This document shows, one piece after another, positions 55,667-64,000 of a DNA stretch of 64,000 nt (position 1 is the first letter of the stretch; each line of letters begins with the position of its first letter). The notes under the pieces were generated by a model. It saw only the letters and a list, made by a program, of their open reading frames with translations. It was not told the DNA's origin and did no database searches. The stretch is from NCBI GenBank assembly GCA_002937455.1, contig PTJZ01000011.1:1-64000 (forward strand). The letters are read 5' to 3'. The stretch is from Alphaproteobacteria bacterium MarineAlpha11_Bin1 (GTDB taxonomy: Bacteria; Pseudomonadota; Alphaproteobacteria; MPNO01; UBA830). Position numbers and translations under genes: made by a program.

Positions 55667-57100
55667 ATGATAAAAGGCTTTGTGAGAAAAATTGGTTTTA
55701 CTTTAGCGGTTGCCGCAAGCATTCTGATTTTTGTAGAATCTAGTTTGTCGAAGCAGAAGAAGATTTTACCATCTTCACGCGCCCAAACGCAGCTATCTTT
55801 TGCACCACTCGTTAAATCTGCGGCACCTGCAGTGGTCAATATCTATACTCGACGGGTCATACAAACCCGGGCTCAAACGCCGTTGTTTAATGACCCATTT
55901 TTCAGACAATTTTTTGGCGAGAAATTCGAATTCGGTGGAAGAACCCGTAAACGTGTTCAGAATTCCCTTGGGTCCGGCGTTATCGTCAGCAATGACGGCT
56001 TGGTTGTTACGAATTTCCATGTCATCGACAAAGCAGATGAAATAACAATTGTTTTGGCGGATCGCCGAGAATTCGAGGCCGATGTTGTAACACGGGATAA
56101 AAAGACCGACCTCGCCATCCTGCGGATCAAGGGTCGAACTGAGAAGTTACCTTACCTCAGTCTTAGAGACTCCGACACCCTCGAGGTTGGTGATTTTGTT
56201 CTGGCCATTGGGAACCCTTTTGGCGTCGGGCAGACGGTAACAAGCGGCATCGTTTCAGCGTTAGCGCGCACGGCACGTGGAGTAAGTGATTTTGATTTTT
56301 TTATCCAAACGGATGCGGCCATTAACCCCGGTAATTCAGGCGGAGCGTTAATTTCTCTGGATGGTGGACTTATCGGGATTAATACGGCGATTTATTCGCG
56401 CGGTGGTGGTTCTAACGGCATAGGCTTTGCCATACCGTCGAATATGGTTGCCACCGTTATTGATAGTGCGGTCAAAGGTGGAGTGGTCATTAGACCTTGG
56501 GTCGGCGCAAGTGGTCAGACCGTGGATGCTGATATTGCGCGTTCTCTAAAGCTACCCACGCCATCCGGCGTATTGTTGAATTCCGTCCATCCCGGGGGTC
56601 CTGCAGCTGTCGCGGGACTGAAGGTCGGGGATGTAATTGTATCTATCGATGGTAAAGATGTACCCGATGCGAATTCCCTAAAATTTCGAATAGCAACACT
56701 ACTGGTTGGTGGCCAAACGCTTATCAGGGCTATTCGCAGCGGGCGACCGTTTGAAAGGCGAGTTAATCTCATCGCTGCTCCCGAGGAGCCGCCACGTGAT
56801 TTGTGGTTAATTACTGGATCCAATCCGTACGCAGGTGCGGAGATCGCTAACTTGTCCCCGGCTTTAGTTGAAGAACTGGCACTTAAGAATGGATCGACAG
56901 GTGTTATTGTCTTGCGCCTCAAGAGGGGGTCGCCTGCTGATCGAATAGGCCTAAAGCCGGGAGATATACTTATTCGGTTAAACCACGCAAAAATATCCTC
57001 GGTTGCTCGTCTTAAGAAATTATTGAGGACGGACTACAAGGCGTGGCGAATCGAGATCAGACGATCTGGACGCCTGCTCCAGCTCCTTATCAGGGGTTGA
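55667..57100 (+). CDS. Do-like periplasmic serine protease (DegP/DegQ family)
   Basis: A 477-residue HtrA-family protease. Residues 7-28 (RKIGFTLAVAASILIFV) form a signal or membrane anchor. The trypsin-like domain has histidine in VVTNFHVIDKAD, aspartate in DKKTDLAILRIK and serine in DAAINPGNSGGALISLDGG. A first PDZ domain (about 285-375) has GVLLNSVHPGGPAAVAGLKV; a second, shorter one near the end has VIVLRLKRGSPADRIGLKPG. The role is periplasmic protein quality control. Its position after rplQ and before rarA is typical of alphaproteobacteria. Confidence 0.92.
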   Translation: MIKGFVRKIGFTLAVAASILIFVESSLSKQKKILPSSRAQTQLSFAPLVKSAAPAVVNIYTRRVIQTRAQTPLFNDPFFRQFFGEKFEFGGRTRKRVQNSLGSGVIVSNDGLVVTNFHVIDKADEITIVLADRREFEADVVTRDKKTDLAILRIKGRTEKLPYLSLRDSDTLEVGDFVLAIGNPFGVGQTVTSGIVSALARTARGVSDFDFFIQTDAAINPGNSGGALISLDGGLIGINTAIYSRGGGSNGIGFAIPSNMVATVIDSAVKGGVVIRPWVGASGQTVDADIARSLKLPTPSGVLLNSVHPGGPAAVAGLKVGDVIVSIDGKDVPDANSLKFRIATLLVGGQTLIRAIRSGRPFERRVNLIAAPEEPPRDLWLITGSNPYAGAEIANLSPALVEELALKNGSTGVIVLRLKRGSPADRIGLKPGDILIRLNHAKISSVARLKKLLRTDYKAWRIEIRRSGRLLQLLIRG

Positions 57101-57103
57101 AGA

Positions 57104-58414
57104 ATGGGTAATGGGAGTGGGGGCCTTTTTGAGGCTCAAGTACCAAAACCGCTCGCGGACCGTTTGCGACCGAGTAGGTTAGAAAATGTCCTCGGCCAAG
57201 ATCACTTGTTGGGCCCGACCGCCCCGCTGGGGCGTATGGTTCAAGAAGGCAGAGTTACGTCCATGATCCTGTGGGGACCGCCTGGGACAGGAAAGACTAC
57301 TCTCGCACGGCTTCTGGCGGACACGACAAATTTTTACTTCGAGGCCATATCTGCCATATTCTCAGGTATAGCAGATCTACGCCGGATTTTCGATGCTGCC
57401 GTGGAACGTCGGGCCCTTGGGAAGGGGACGTTGTTGTTCGTCGATGAAATTCACCGCTTTAACCGCACACAACAGGATGGATTCCTCCCATATTTAGAGG
57501 ACGGTACTATTATCTTGGTCGGTGCAACGACAGAGAACCCGTCTTTCGAGCTCAACAGCGCTTTATTGTCTCGATGCCACGTCTTGGTACTTAATAGACT
57601 TGACCAAGTTGCGCTGGAGAACATTTTGACGCGGGCTGAGGCAGAATTTGGTCAGCCTTTACCGTTAACAAACGATGCTAGGCGATCAATCTGCGACATG
57701 GCAGACGGGGATGGCCGGTATTTGCTTAATCTCGTTGAGGAAATCCGGGCAATCCCCGCGTCGGCTCCTCTTGATGTTGCTGAGCTAACCGAGCGTATTC
57801 AGAAACGTGCGCCACTATATGATAAGACCCAAGAAGCGCATTACAATTTGATCAGCGCACTTCATAAATCTTTGCGCGGATCCGATGTAGATGCTTCGCT
57901 TTACTGGTTTGCGCGCATGTTAGATGGAGGAGAAGACCCACGCTATATTCTGCGGCGCCTGACACGCTTCGCGGTAGAAGATATTGGCTTAGCGGATCCC
58001 AATGCGCTAAGCCAATCGATTGCCGCGTGGGAGGCATATGAACGGATTGGGTCACCCGAAGGAGATCTCGTGGTTGCTCAGTGCGTGATCTATCTTGCGA
58101 CTGCGCCAAAGTCTAATGCGGTTTATTCGGCTTTTAAGTCGTCTGCCAGATCAGCCAAGTCGAGCGGGTCTTTGTCGCCGCCGAAGCATATTCTTAATGC
58201 GCCAAACACTCTGATGAGAGACCTTGGATACGGACACGATTATCATTACGACCATAATTCGGAAGAGGGATTTTCCGGCAAGAACTATTTTCCAGAGGAG
58301 ATTTCGAGAGAGAAGTTTTACCATCCGTTTGATCGTGGTTTCGAACGCGATATTTCGGAACGTTTGGAATACTGGGAAAAACTACGTACCTCGATACAGA
58401 GTGAAGACGGTTAG
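57104..58414 (+). CDS. rarA: replication-associated recombination protein RarA (MgsA), AAA+ ATPase
   Basis: A 436-residue RarA, a clamp-loader-like ATPase acting at stalled forks. PLADRLRPSRLENVLGQDHL is the start, Walker A is LWGPPGTGKTTLAR, Walker B is LLFVDEIHRFNRTQ, and sensor 1 is VGATTENPSFELNSALLSRC. The C-terminal domain has SALHKSLRGSDVDASLYWFA and RDLGYGHDYHYDHNSEEGFS. It starts 3 bp after the protease stop and is followed 6 bp later by crcB. Confidence 0.94.
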   Translation: MGNGSGGLFEAQVPKPLADRLRPSRLENVLGQDHLLGPTAPLGRMVQEGRVTSMILWGPPGTGKTTLARLLADTTNFYFEAISAIFSGIADLRRIFDAAVERRALGKGTLLFVDEIHRFNRTQQDGFLPYLEDGTIILVGATTENPSFELNSALLSRCHVLVLNRLDQVALENILTRAEAEFGQPLPLTNDARRSICDMADGDGRYLLNLVEEIRAIPASAPLDVAELTERIQKRAPLYDKTQEAHYNLISALHKSLRGSDVDASLYWFARMLDGGEDPRYILRRLTRFAVEDIGLADPNALSQSIAAWEAYERIGSPEGDLVVAQCVIYLATAPKSNAVYSAFKSSARSAKSSGSLSPPKHILNAPNTLMRDLGYGHDYHYDHNSEEGFSGKNYFPEEISREKFYHPFDRGFERDISERLEYWEKLRTSIQSEDG

Positions 58415-58420
58415 AACGCT

Positions 58421-58801
58421 ATGAAAATGTCTTTTTTGGTAGTACCCGGTGGCGAAGTAGGCGCGTCTTTGCGATATGCGATAAGAATTGCAACGGTTCA
58501 GATAATAGGCGGACGATTTCCATGGGGCACGGTAGTTGTCAAGTTTGGTGGTTCCCTATGTTTCGGTGTCATAATAGAGATTTTGGCGGAGTGCTGGGCT
58601 CTGTCAGCGGAATTCAGGTTATTCCTAGTCGTCGGCGTTCTGGGCGGTTTCATAACCTTTTCAGCATTTTCGATGGATATTTTGATTTTGACGAAACGCA
58701 ACCGGCCCCATCTCGCAGTATTTTATGTGATTGGTACCCTTATACTATCTTTGGGAGGGCTTTTTGCAGGATTGGGTCTGGCGCGAGTAATTCTCTTATG
58801 A
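58421..58801 (+). CDS. crcB: CrcB-family fluoride channel with altered pore residue
   Basis: A 126-residue four-helix membrane protein of the CrcB/Fluc family, dimeric fluoride exporters. GGEVGASLRYAIRIA, FPWGTVVVKFGGSLCFG and VLGGFITFSAFSMDIL are the conserved segments. Where nearly all members have asparagine (GTLxVNxxGSF), this one has lysine (codon AAG at about 58540), and TFSTF is TFSAF. Function may be altered. rarA precedes it by 6 bp and the rluC-type gene overlaps by 4 bp. No fluoride [12 protein letters not shown] visible. Confidence 0.88.
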   Translation: MKMSFLVVPGGEVGASLRYAIRIATVQIIGGRFPWGTVVVKFGGSLCFGVIIEILAECWALSAEFRLFLVVGVLGGFITFSAFSMDILILTKRNRPHLAVFYVIGTLILSLGGLFAGLGLARVILL

Positions 58802-59760
58802 GGCGAGTTCAAACTCGTGAAGTGGCGACTGAGGAAACCAACATCCGCGTCGATCGGTGGTTTAGACGGCATTTTCCCGAGTTGAAACACGGTAGGCTCG
58901 AAAAGCTTCTAAGAAAGGGGCAGATACGTGTGGACGGCGGGCGTGTAAAATCGTCATCCCGGCTGGAAGCTGGTCAGAAAGTTCGTATACCCCCGCTCGA
59001 ATTAGTGACAGAGTCGGAGCGGTCGGCTATCGATCAAGAAGTCAGTCCGATTGATTGTTCCTGGATCAATTCCTTGGTCCTGTATTCAGATGCTGATGTG
59101 ATTGCACTGAACAAACCTGCAGGGATAGCCGTGCAGGGCGGAAGCGGTGTTGGACGGCATATTGACGGACTTCTGGCAGGATTGGTTAATCCCGGCGAAG
59201 ACCGACCAAAGCTGGTGCACCGACTAGACCTCGATACTAGTGGCGTTTTGCTGGTCGCTCGTAGCGCTTCCGTCGCGGCAAAACTTGGAGAATCGTTTAG
59301 AGGACGAGCTGCTGAAAAATCCTATTGGGCGCTTGTGTCTGGAGTTCCGTCGCCACGCCAAGGGACGATAAGTCACCCTCTTATTAAATCGACAGGCCGG
59401 GATGGATACGAGAAGGTAATAGCCGATGCTGCGATGGGTAAGATTGCAATAACGGACTACCGGGTGGTCGATGCAGCTGGCCGGAAGGTATCCTGGCTGC
59501 TCTTAAAACCTCAGACCGGCAGGAAACACCAACTTCGAGTTCATTGTGCGGGCATGAACACCCCAATCGCAGGCGATCGGAAATATGGGGGAAAAGCGGC
59601 AATTCTCGATGGGACACCGTATCCGGAGACACTACATCTTCATGCTCGGTCAATTAAACTACCGCACCCATCCGGTGGAGAATTGCGTGTAACGGCGCCA
59701 TTACCTGCAAAACTAATCCAATCGTGGCAGTTTTTCGGTTTCGACATGGGGCGGGGGTAG
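58798..59760 (+). CDS. rluC: RluC/RluD-family 23S rRNA pseudouridine synthase
   Basis: A 320-residue pseudouridine synthase. The N-terminal S4-type RNA-binding part has RLEKLLRKGQIRVDGGRVKS. The catalytic aspartate is in PKLVHRLDLDTSGVLLVARS, and LLLKPQTGRKHQLRVHC and GDRKYGG are the later motifs. RluC modifies U955, U2504 and U2580 in E. coli; exact sites here are inferred. The ATG at 58798 overlaps the crcB stop; a longer frame within crcB is a shadow. Confidence 0.9.
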   Translation: MRRVQTREVATEETNIRVDRWFRRHFPELKHGRLEKLLRKGQIRVDGGRVKSSSRLEAGQKVRIPPLELVTESERSAIDQEVSPIDCSWINSLVLYSDADVIALNKPAGIAVQGGSGVGRHIDGLLAGLVNPGEDRPKLVHRLDLDTSGVLLVARSASVAAKLGESFRGRAAEKSYWALVSGVPSPRQGTISHPLIKSTGRDGYEKVIADAAMGKIAITDYRVVDAAGRKVSWLLLKPQTGRKHQLRVHCAGMNTPIAGDRKYGGKAAILDGTPYPETLHLHARSIKLPHPSGGELRVTAPLPAKLIQSWQFFGFDMGRG

Positions 59761-59768
59761 AAGGCGGA

Positions 59769-60458
59769 ATGAGCTCTAAGGTACGATTGGCGGCATTTGA
59801 TCTGGACGGGACACTGTTGAACAGCATTCCGTCGATCGTTATCGGTGTCCGGGCCTGCTGGAATGCATTAGGATTTCCCGAGGTGTCTGATGACCAGATT
59901 CGGAATATCATCGGCTTGCCTTGGGAAAAGAGTGTCGAAACCCTCGTTCCTGGAGCTGGTGCGCGAGAAGTGTCTATGATCCACGAGTACCATGCAGAAA
60001 TCGCTCGCGGTGATCGCTCCCCGCCCGATCGACCGGTAGAAGAGATTTTTATTGGTGCCTCTGAAATGCTTGATCGTTTTGAAGAGGATGACTACGTGCT
60101 GGCGATCGTAACAAGCCGGTCAAACCGACGTTTTTATGATTTGCTTGATCAAGCGGGGCTGTCCGACCGTTTTTCGACAGTTAAAACGGCTGATCTAGGA
60201 CCCGGAAAGCCTGATCCATATCTTCTGAACGAAGCAATGGCCGATGTCGGCGCGGCACCCGAAGACACGGTAATGATTGGGGACACGACGTACGATATTT
60301 TAACCGGGCGGAATGCCGGGACGGGAGCGATCGGGGTAACATGGGGGGTTCATCCCAAACAGAAGTTGAGGGATGCCGGCGCACACCATGTCGTAGATGA
60401 ATTCGATCAGCTTCATGAGTATTCGGCTTTGCTGATCAGTGGAACTTTGGGGCCGTGA
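59769..60458 (+). CDS. HAD-superfamily hydrolase (phosphoglycolate-phosphatase-like)
   Basis: A 229-residue HAD-IA phosphatase. Motif I is LAAFDLDGTLLNSIPSI, motif II is near AIVTSRSNRR, the motif III lysine is in LGPGKPDPYLL, and motif IV is VMIGDTTYDILTGRNAG. The cap is of the C1 helical type. The substrate is not determined; relatives near rluC and ATP12 in alphaproteobacteria are conserved but uncharacterised. I use the ATG at 59769, after GGCGGA. Its stop overlaps the GTG of the next gene by 4 bp. Confidence 0.88.
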   Translation: MSSKVRLAAFDLDGTLLNSIPSIVIGVRACWNALGFPEVSDDQIRNIIGLPWEKSVETLVPGAGAREVSMIHEYHAEIARGDRSPPDRPVEEIFIGASEMLDRFEEDDYVLAIVTSRSNRRFYDLLDQAGLSDRFSTVKTADLGPGKPDPYLLNEAMADVGAAPEDTVMIGDTTYDILTGRNAGTGAIGVTWGVHPKQKLRDAGAHHVVDEFDQLHEYSALLISGTLGP

Positions 60459-61156
60459 AAAAATTATATAAAAATGTTAGCGTCCGCGAGAGAGACGATG
60501 GGTATTCGATTTATCTGGACGAACGGCCCATAAAGACACCTGCTAAAAATGACCTTTCACTGCCATCTGAATCACTCGCGGTCGCCGTGGCAGACGAATG
60601 GCGGACTGATGAAGACGAGATTGATCCGAGTTGTATGAAACTCACACGATTGGCGAATACCGCTGTCGACCGTGTTTCGGCGCATTGCGAGGTTGTCATC
60701 GAGGAGATTGTTACGTTCGCAGAAACCGATTTGGTATGTTATCGAACGATTGAACCGCCTGAGCTTAATGAAAAGCAGAATCGGCACTGGGAACCATTGC
60801 TTTGCTGGCTGCGTGATGAGAAGGGGATAGAACTCAAGTCAACTGCCTCAGTCTTGCCCCTGAAACAGAGCCAGCGGGATTTGAATGCCATTCGTGATTT
60901 AGTGGCTTCTTTTGACGTTTTTGGTTTGTCAGCGCTTCATATGGCCACATCGGCGTGTGGATCAGTGGTACTAGGATTGGCCATGGCATTTGGGGAAATC
61001 GATGCGATAACTGCCTGGGAATATTCTCTCCTAGAAGAGACCGATCAGATTAATAAATGGGGAGAAGACCCGGAGGTGATGAAACGCAGGGAGAGTCTTC
61101 GGGCGGATGTAATTATGGCCGCAAGATTTTTGGACCTGCTTTGCGACACAACATGA
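60455..61156 (+). CDS. ATP12-family F1-ATPase assembly chaperone
   Basis: A 233-residue ATP12 homologue, which in mitochondria binds the F1 alpha subunit during assembly. YSIYLDERPIKTPAKNDLSL, AVADEWRTDEDEIDPSCMKL and TRLANTAVDRVSAHCEVVIE are the family signatures. ADLVCYR-like ETDLVCYRTIEPPELNEKQN and LSALHMATSACGSVVLGLAM follow. It begins with GTG at 60455, overlapping the HAD stop. Bacterial copies are largely restricted to alphaproteobacteria, supporting the lineage call. Confidence 0.9.
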   Translation: MKKLYKNVSVRERDDGYSIYLDERPIKTPAKNDLSLPSESLAVAVADEWRTDEDEIDPSCMKLTRLANTAVDRVSAHCEVVIEEIVTFAETDLVCYRTIEPPELNEKQNRHWEPLLCWLRDEKGIELKSTASVLPLKQSQRDLNAIRDLVASFDVFGLSALHMATSACGSVVLGLAMAFGEIDAITAWEYSLLEETDQINKWGEDPEVMKRRESLRADVIMAARFLDLLCDTT

Positions 61157-61373
61157 CGTCTGTTTATGTGCCGATAACCGCTTGCATTCTGGATGGATTC
61201 TTAACTTTTTAGGCAGCGCAGCAGGCAAAAATATTGAATGGTAGAAACATTGTACGTTTGAGCCTTTTCTTCCGTGAGGAATCCGATATTTCATCCATGC
61301 AAAAAACCAACTAGCTCAGGTCTAAGATTGGACAAGTAAAACTAGCAAAGAACCTTCATCCAAATTTTACAAA

Positions 61374-62054
61374 TTATGGAGTGTCCGACCTTGTAACGGT
61401 TTGCCTACCAAACACGGTTTCAAATGATGCCCTCAACGTGTCATCGAGTTCCGCCATTGATATTGATAGCCCCAGCTGCTTAAGCGATGTCACGCCAAAT
61501 TCAGAAATCCCGCAGGGAACGATTCCTTCATAGTGGCTTAGGTTCGGCTCTAGATTGATCGATACTCCATGGAAACTGATCCAACGGCGGACCCGGACCC
61601 CGATAGCTGCCACCTTTTCTTCCCGAATGACTGTACCGTTTTCTGAACGGTGTTCTACCCAAATACCAACCCGACCATCTCGTCGCTCACCCATGATTCC
61701 TAAATCTCGTAGTGTTATTATCACCCAGTCTTCTAAATCACGAACATAGCGGCGGATATCTCGTCCACGCTGATCTAGATCAAGCATCGCATAGCACACC
61801 CGTTGCCCCGGCCCATGGTAGGTGTATTCACCGCCGCGCCCCGCTGTATACACGGGAAAACGGTCGCAATCGATCAGGTCGTCGGGGCGGGAACTCGTAC
61901 CAGCCGTATAGAGGGGGGGATGTTCGACTAGCCATATTGCTTCATTCCCACCTGCGGAGATACTAGCTACTCGTCTTTCCATAGTCTTTATTGCGGTCGG
62001 GTATTCTATTAAGCCCCGGGAAATGTGCCATTCAATGGGAGGCGAGAAATTCAT
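61374..62054 (-). CDS. lipB: octanoyltransferase (lipoate protein ligase B)
   Basis: A 226-residue LipB, which transfers octanoate from acyl carrier protein to lipoyl domains. [20 protein letters not shown] is the conserved loop, and the catalytic lysine is in [19 protein letters not shown]. The catalytic cysteine is in [40 protein letters not shown] is the N-terminal signature. It is convergent with the ATP12 gene, with 217 bp between them that hold nothing recognisable. Confidence 0.93.
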   Translation of the reverse strand: MNFSPPIEWHISRGLIEYPTAIKTMERRVASISAGGNEAIWLVEHPPLYTAGTSSRPDDLIDCDRFPVYTAGRGGEYTYHGPGQRVCYAMLDLDQRGRDIRRYVRDLEDWVIITLRDLGIMGERRDGRVGIWVEHRSENGTVIREEKVAAIGVRVRRWISFHGVSINLEPNLSHYEGIVPCGISEFGVTSLKQLGLSISMAELDDTLRASFETVFGRQTVTRSDTP

Positions 62055-62141
62055 GAAAGCTCGGCTCTTGCGATCGAAACATCAATTTGGTATGTCACAA
62101 CGCCCTAAAAAATCAAGGAAAACGGAGATTTTTATCGACGT

Positions 62142-62228
62142 GCGGTCGTGGCGGAATTGGTAGACGCGCAGCGTTGAGGTCGCTGTGGGAGAGATCCCGT
62201 GGAAGTTCGAGTCTTCTCGACCGCACCA
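62142..62228 (+). tRNA. tRNA-Leu (anticodon GAG)
   Basis: A class II tRNA of 87 nucleotides. Acceptor GCGGTCG pairs with CGACCGC, then A and encoded CCA. The anticodon stem CAGCG/CGCTG encloses TTGAGGT with GAG. The long variable arm and T-arm GTTCGAGTC are present. Confidence 0.96.
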
Positions 62229-62234
62229 GATTAA

Positions 62235-62272
62235 ACCAGGCCTGCCAATTTTGAGCGGGCCTGGTCTTTTTT
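62235..62272 (+). terminator. terminator after tRNA-Leu
   Basis: ACCAGGCC (62235-62242) pairs with GGCCTGGT (62258-62265), followed by C and TTTTTT (62267-62272). It begins 7 bp after the tRNA. Confidence 0.85.
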
Positions 62273-62318
62273 ATACATATCGGTGAAGTCGGGCAGCCGA
62301 ATACCGGAAGTGATCCGA

Positions 62319-63722
62319 ATGGTTATAGGTTCTGCAGATACAGAAGTTACAGAAGGCATATCACCAGTTCAGGCGGCGGATTTGCTTGGCCTTAACCCGG
62401 ACGTGGTTCAGAACGTGATCGTTGCTTTGAATTCCAATGACGACGTTGCAATCGGGCAAATCGTATCGCGGCTTCATGCCGCCGAGGTCGCCGATTTGAT
62501 CGAAATGTTACGGGGCCCAATGCGGGCTAAGCTTGTTGACCTTATACGGCAAAATTTTAAGCCCGCAATCTTGACGGAGTTGGATGAAAAGATTCGCGAC
62601 GAAATTGTCGAACAACTGGGTACTGATAAGATCGCCGAGGTGATTTCAGATCTGGAATCTGACGATGCCTTGAGCCTGATATCCACGCTTCAAGAAACTA
62701 AGCAAAGGCGGGTCCTTCATGGAATACCTCATTCGCTACGAATGATGTTGGAAGAGGGGCTGACGTTTCCCGAAGAGAGCGCCGGTCGCCTTATGCAGCG
62801 CGAATTTGTTGCGGTGCCGTCTTTTTGGAACGTTGGCGAGGTGATTGATTTTCTGCGCGAAAACGCCGAATTGCCAAATGATTTTTACGATGTTTTCGTG
62901 GTCGATCCGCGGCACCGCTTGATAGGCTACGTTGCGCTAAGCCATATTCTACGGACCAAAAGGCCGGTCGCTATTCGAGACATCATGTTGAGTGAATTCG
63001 TTTCGGTTCCGGTCAATATGGACCAGGAAGAGGTTGCATATGTTTTTGCCCAGCAGGATTTGATCTCGGCACCCGTTGTCGACGATTCGGACAGGCTGAT
63101 CGGCGTGATAACAATTGATGATATCGTCGACGTTATATATCAGGAAGCCGAGGAGGATATAATGCGGCTTGGTGGTGTTCAGGAAGATGATCTTTATGCA
63201 GCCGTTCTAGATACTGGGAAGTCACGTTTTTCCTGGCTGTTTCTCAATTTATTAACTGCGATTATGGCGTCAATTGTTATTGGGCTTTTTCAAGGGACTA
63301 TTGAGCAGGTTGTAATGCTGGCGGTTCTGATGCCAATCGCTGCTTCCATGGGTGGAAATGCAGGTACCCAGACACTCACCGTTGCTGTGCGTGCTATCGC
63401 GATGAAGCAGCTAATCCCAGCGAACGCTTTGCGTGTTTTGTCTAAGGAAATCTTGGTTGGTTCCTTTAACGGGGTGTTATTTGCGGTAATTATCGGTCTT
63501 ATCGCATGGATTTGGTCCGGGAACTTCGGAATTGCCATCGTAATGGCGGTGGCAATGGTTATAACGATGGTTATTGCCGGTTTGGCGGGGGCTGCGATCC
63601 CGCTAGGTCTGTCTCGAACACGTTTCGATCCTGCAATCGCCTCCGGTGTGTTCCTCACGACCGTTACCGATGTCGTAGCGTTTATGGCGTTTCTCGGTCT
63701 CGGTGCTTGGTTCCTAGTCTAA
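62319..63722 (+). CDS. mgtE: magnesium transporter MgtE
   Basis: A 467-residue MgtE-family channel. The cytoplasmic N domain has helical repeats (VSRLHAAEVADLIEMLRGPM, GTDKIAEVISDLESDDALSL). Paired CBS domains include DIMLSEFVSVPVNMDQEEVA and APVVDDSDRLIGVITIDDIV. The membrane domain has five helices with MPIAASMGGNAGTQTLTVAV. The CBS and N domains sense cytoplasmic Mg and gate the pore. I use the ATG at 62319; a GTG 12 codons earlier extends into the tRNA terminator region. No Mg [12 protein letters not shown] evident. Confidence 0.9.
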   Translation: MVIGSADTEVTEGISPVQAADLLGLNPDVVQNVIVALNSNDDVAIGQIVSRLHAAEVADLIEMLRGPMRAKLVDLIRQNFKPAILTELDEKIRDEIVEQLGTDKIAEVISDLESDDALSLISTLQETKQRRVLHGIPHSLRMMLEEGLTFPEESAGRLMQREFVAVPSFWNVGEVIDFLRENAELPNDFYDVFVVDPRHRLIGYVALSHILRTKRPVAIRDIMLSEFVSVPVNMDQEEVAYVFAQQDLISAPVVDDSDRLIGVITIDDIVDVIYQEAEEDIMRLGGVQEDDLYAAVLDTGKSRFSWLFLNLLTAIMASIVIGLFQGTIEQVVMLAVLMPIAASMGGNAGTQTLTVAVRAIAMKQLIPANALRVLSKEILVGSFNGVLFAVIIGLIAWIWSGNFGIAIVMAVAMVITMVIAGLAGAAIPLGLSRTRFDPAIASGVFLTTVTDVVAFMAFLGLGAWFLV

Positions 63723-63888
63723 CACTTCTTAAGGTCGGACAATATTCCGCTTAGCGGGTTTAGTTTAACCCGAGTTAATTATTTTGAGATCGAAATTACA
63801 AATGTTACCCCAGCATCTTATAGGGTGAACTAGATGGCCGACGTGGTTGAAAACTTCTTCGGTGATTATTTCAGATTTACTTGCTATA

Positions 63889-64000
63889 ATGAAGATTGGA
63901 AAAGGCGGAAACAAATTGCCTAGGGGTGAAATCGATACTGATTTCGACCATTTAGTTCAGAAAACCTATAAACGACTTTTCCACAACTTTCCGCTACAGC
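63889..64000 (+). CDS. possible 5' end of an unidentified gene
   Basis: An ATG at 63889 opens a frame that continues to the window edge (37 codons, MKIGKGGNKLPRGEIDTD...). There is no clear ribosome site and no recognised similarity. The 166 bp between the mgtE stop and this point hold nothing else of note. Confidence 0.25.
   Translation, partial: MKIGKGGNKLPRGEIDTDFDHLVQKTYKRLFHNFPLQ

Noticed and set aside
58421..58801. Fluoride riboswitch before crcB
   Set aside because: The gene starts 6 bp after rarA, leaving no room for a leader.

Overview
The window is a continuous stretch of alphaproteobacterial chromosome. The lineage is suggested by the ATP12-type F1-ATPase chaperone, the order rplQ - Do-like protease - rarA - crcB - rluC-type synthase - HAD hydrolase - ATP12, the short (type 2) ArgC, a DUF4864 protein, and tRNA-Tyr/tRNA-Gly/tuf running straight into the S10 operon. 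Base composition is moderate and spacing is compact. I cannot name a genus; an uncultured Rhodospirillales-like, perhaps marine, organism is a reasonable guess. I see no phage, insertion sequence, CRISPR array or classical defence system.

Bases 1-30900 are mostly accessory catabolism. They hold a pncC-like gene and an Spx/ArsC-like reductase; a ThDP-dependent decarboxylase divergent from two tandem UbiD-type decarboxylases; nadC followed by a PhnN-phosphorylase fusion; and a third, divergent UbiD gene facing a glutaryl-CoA dehydrogenase / class III CoA-transferase / MarR cluster. After these come a ferredoxin reductase, cutA, an MFS permease, metY with a CoA-binding protein, and an enoyl-CoA hydratase. 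The housekeeping pairs rplM-rpsI and argC-gamma carbonic anhydrase follow, then tandem AhpD-like proteins, a zinc alcohol dehydrogenase, an SDR remnant, an SCP2-type thiolase, a leaderless substrate-binding-like protein, a Rieske oxygenase and recX.

Bases 31000-40000 are mixed. An AT-rich pair encodes an HD-GAF protein and its metal-ligand-less paralogue. Then come tRNA-Thr, an oxaloacetate-decarboxylase-like gene, a DapA-family gene, an orphan molybdopterin-binding hydroxylase subunit, a DUF4864 protein and an RlmB-type methyltransferase.

Bases 40000-55600 are one long translation supercluster: tRNA-Tyr, tRNA-Gly(TCC), tuf, the S10 and spc operons with secY and adk, then the alpha operon, which has its own good promoter. 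Bases 55600-64000 carry the protease/rarA/crcB/rluC/HAD/ATP12 group, lipB, tRNA-Leu(GAG) and mgtE.

The most striking observation is the PhnN-phosphorylase fusion 7 bp downstream of nadC. The phosphorylase half carries AMP-phosphorylase-type motifs. The fusion would therefore turn AMP plus phosphate into ribose-1,5-bisphosphate and then into PRPP, the substrate NadC consumes. Also notable are the HD/pseudo-HD pair, a 34-bp perfect palindrome in the divergent ubiD/gcdH promoter region, matching inverted repeats in front of gcdH and marR, and a lysine at the pore asparagine of CrcB.
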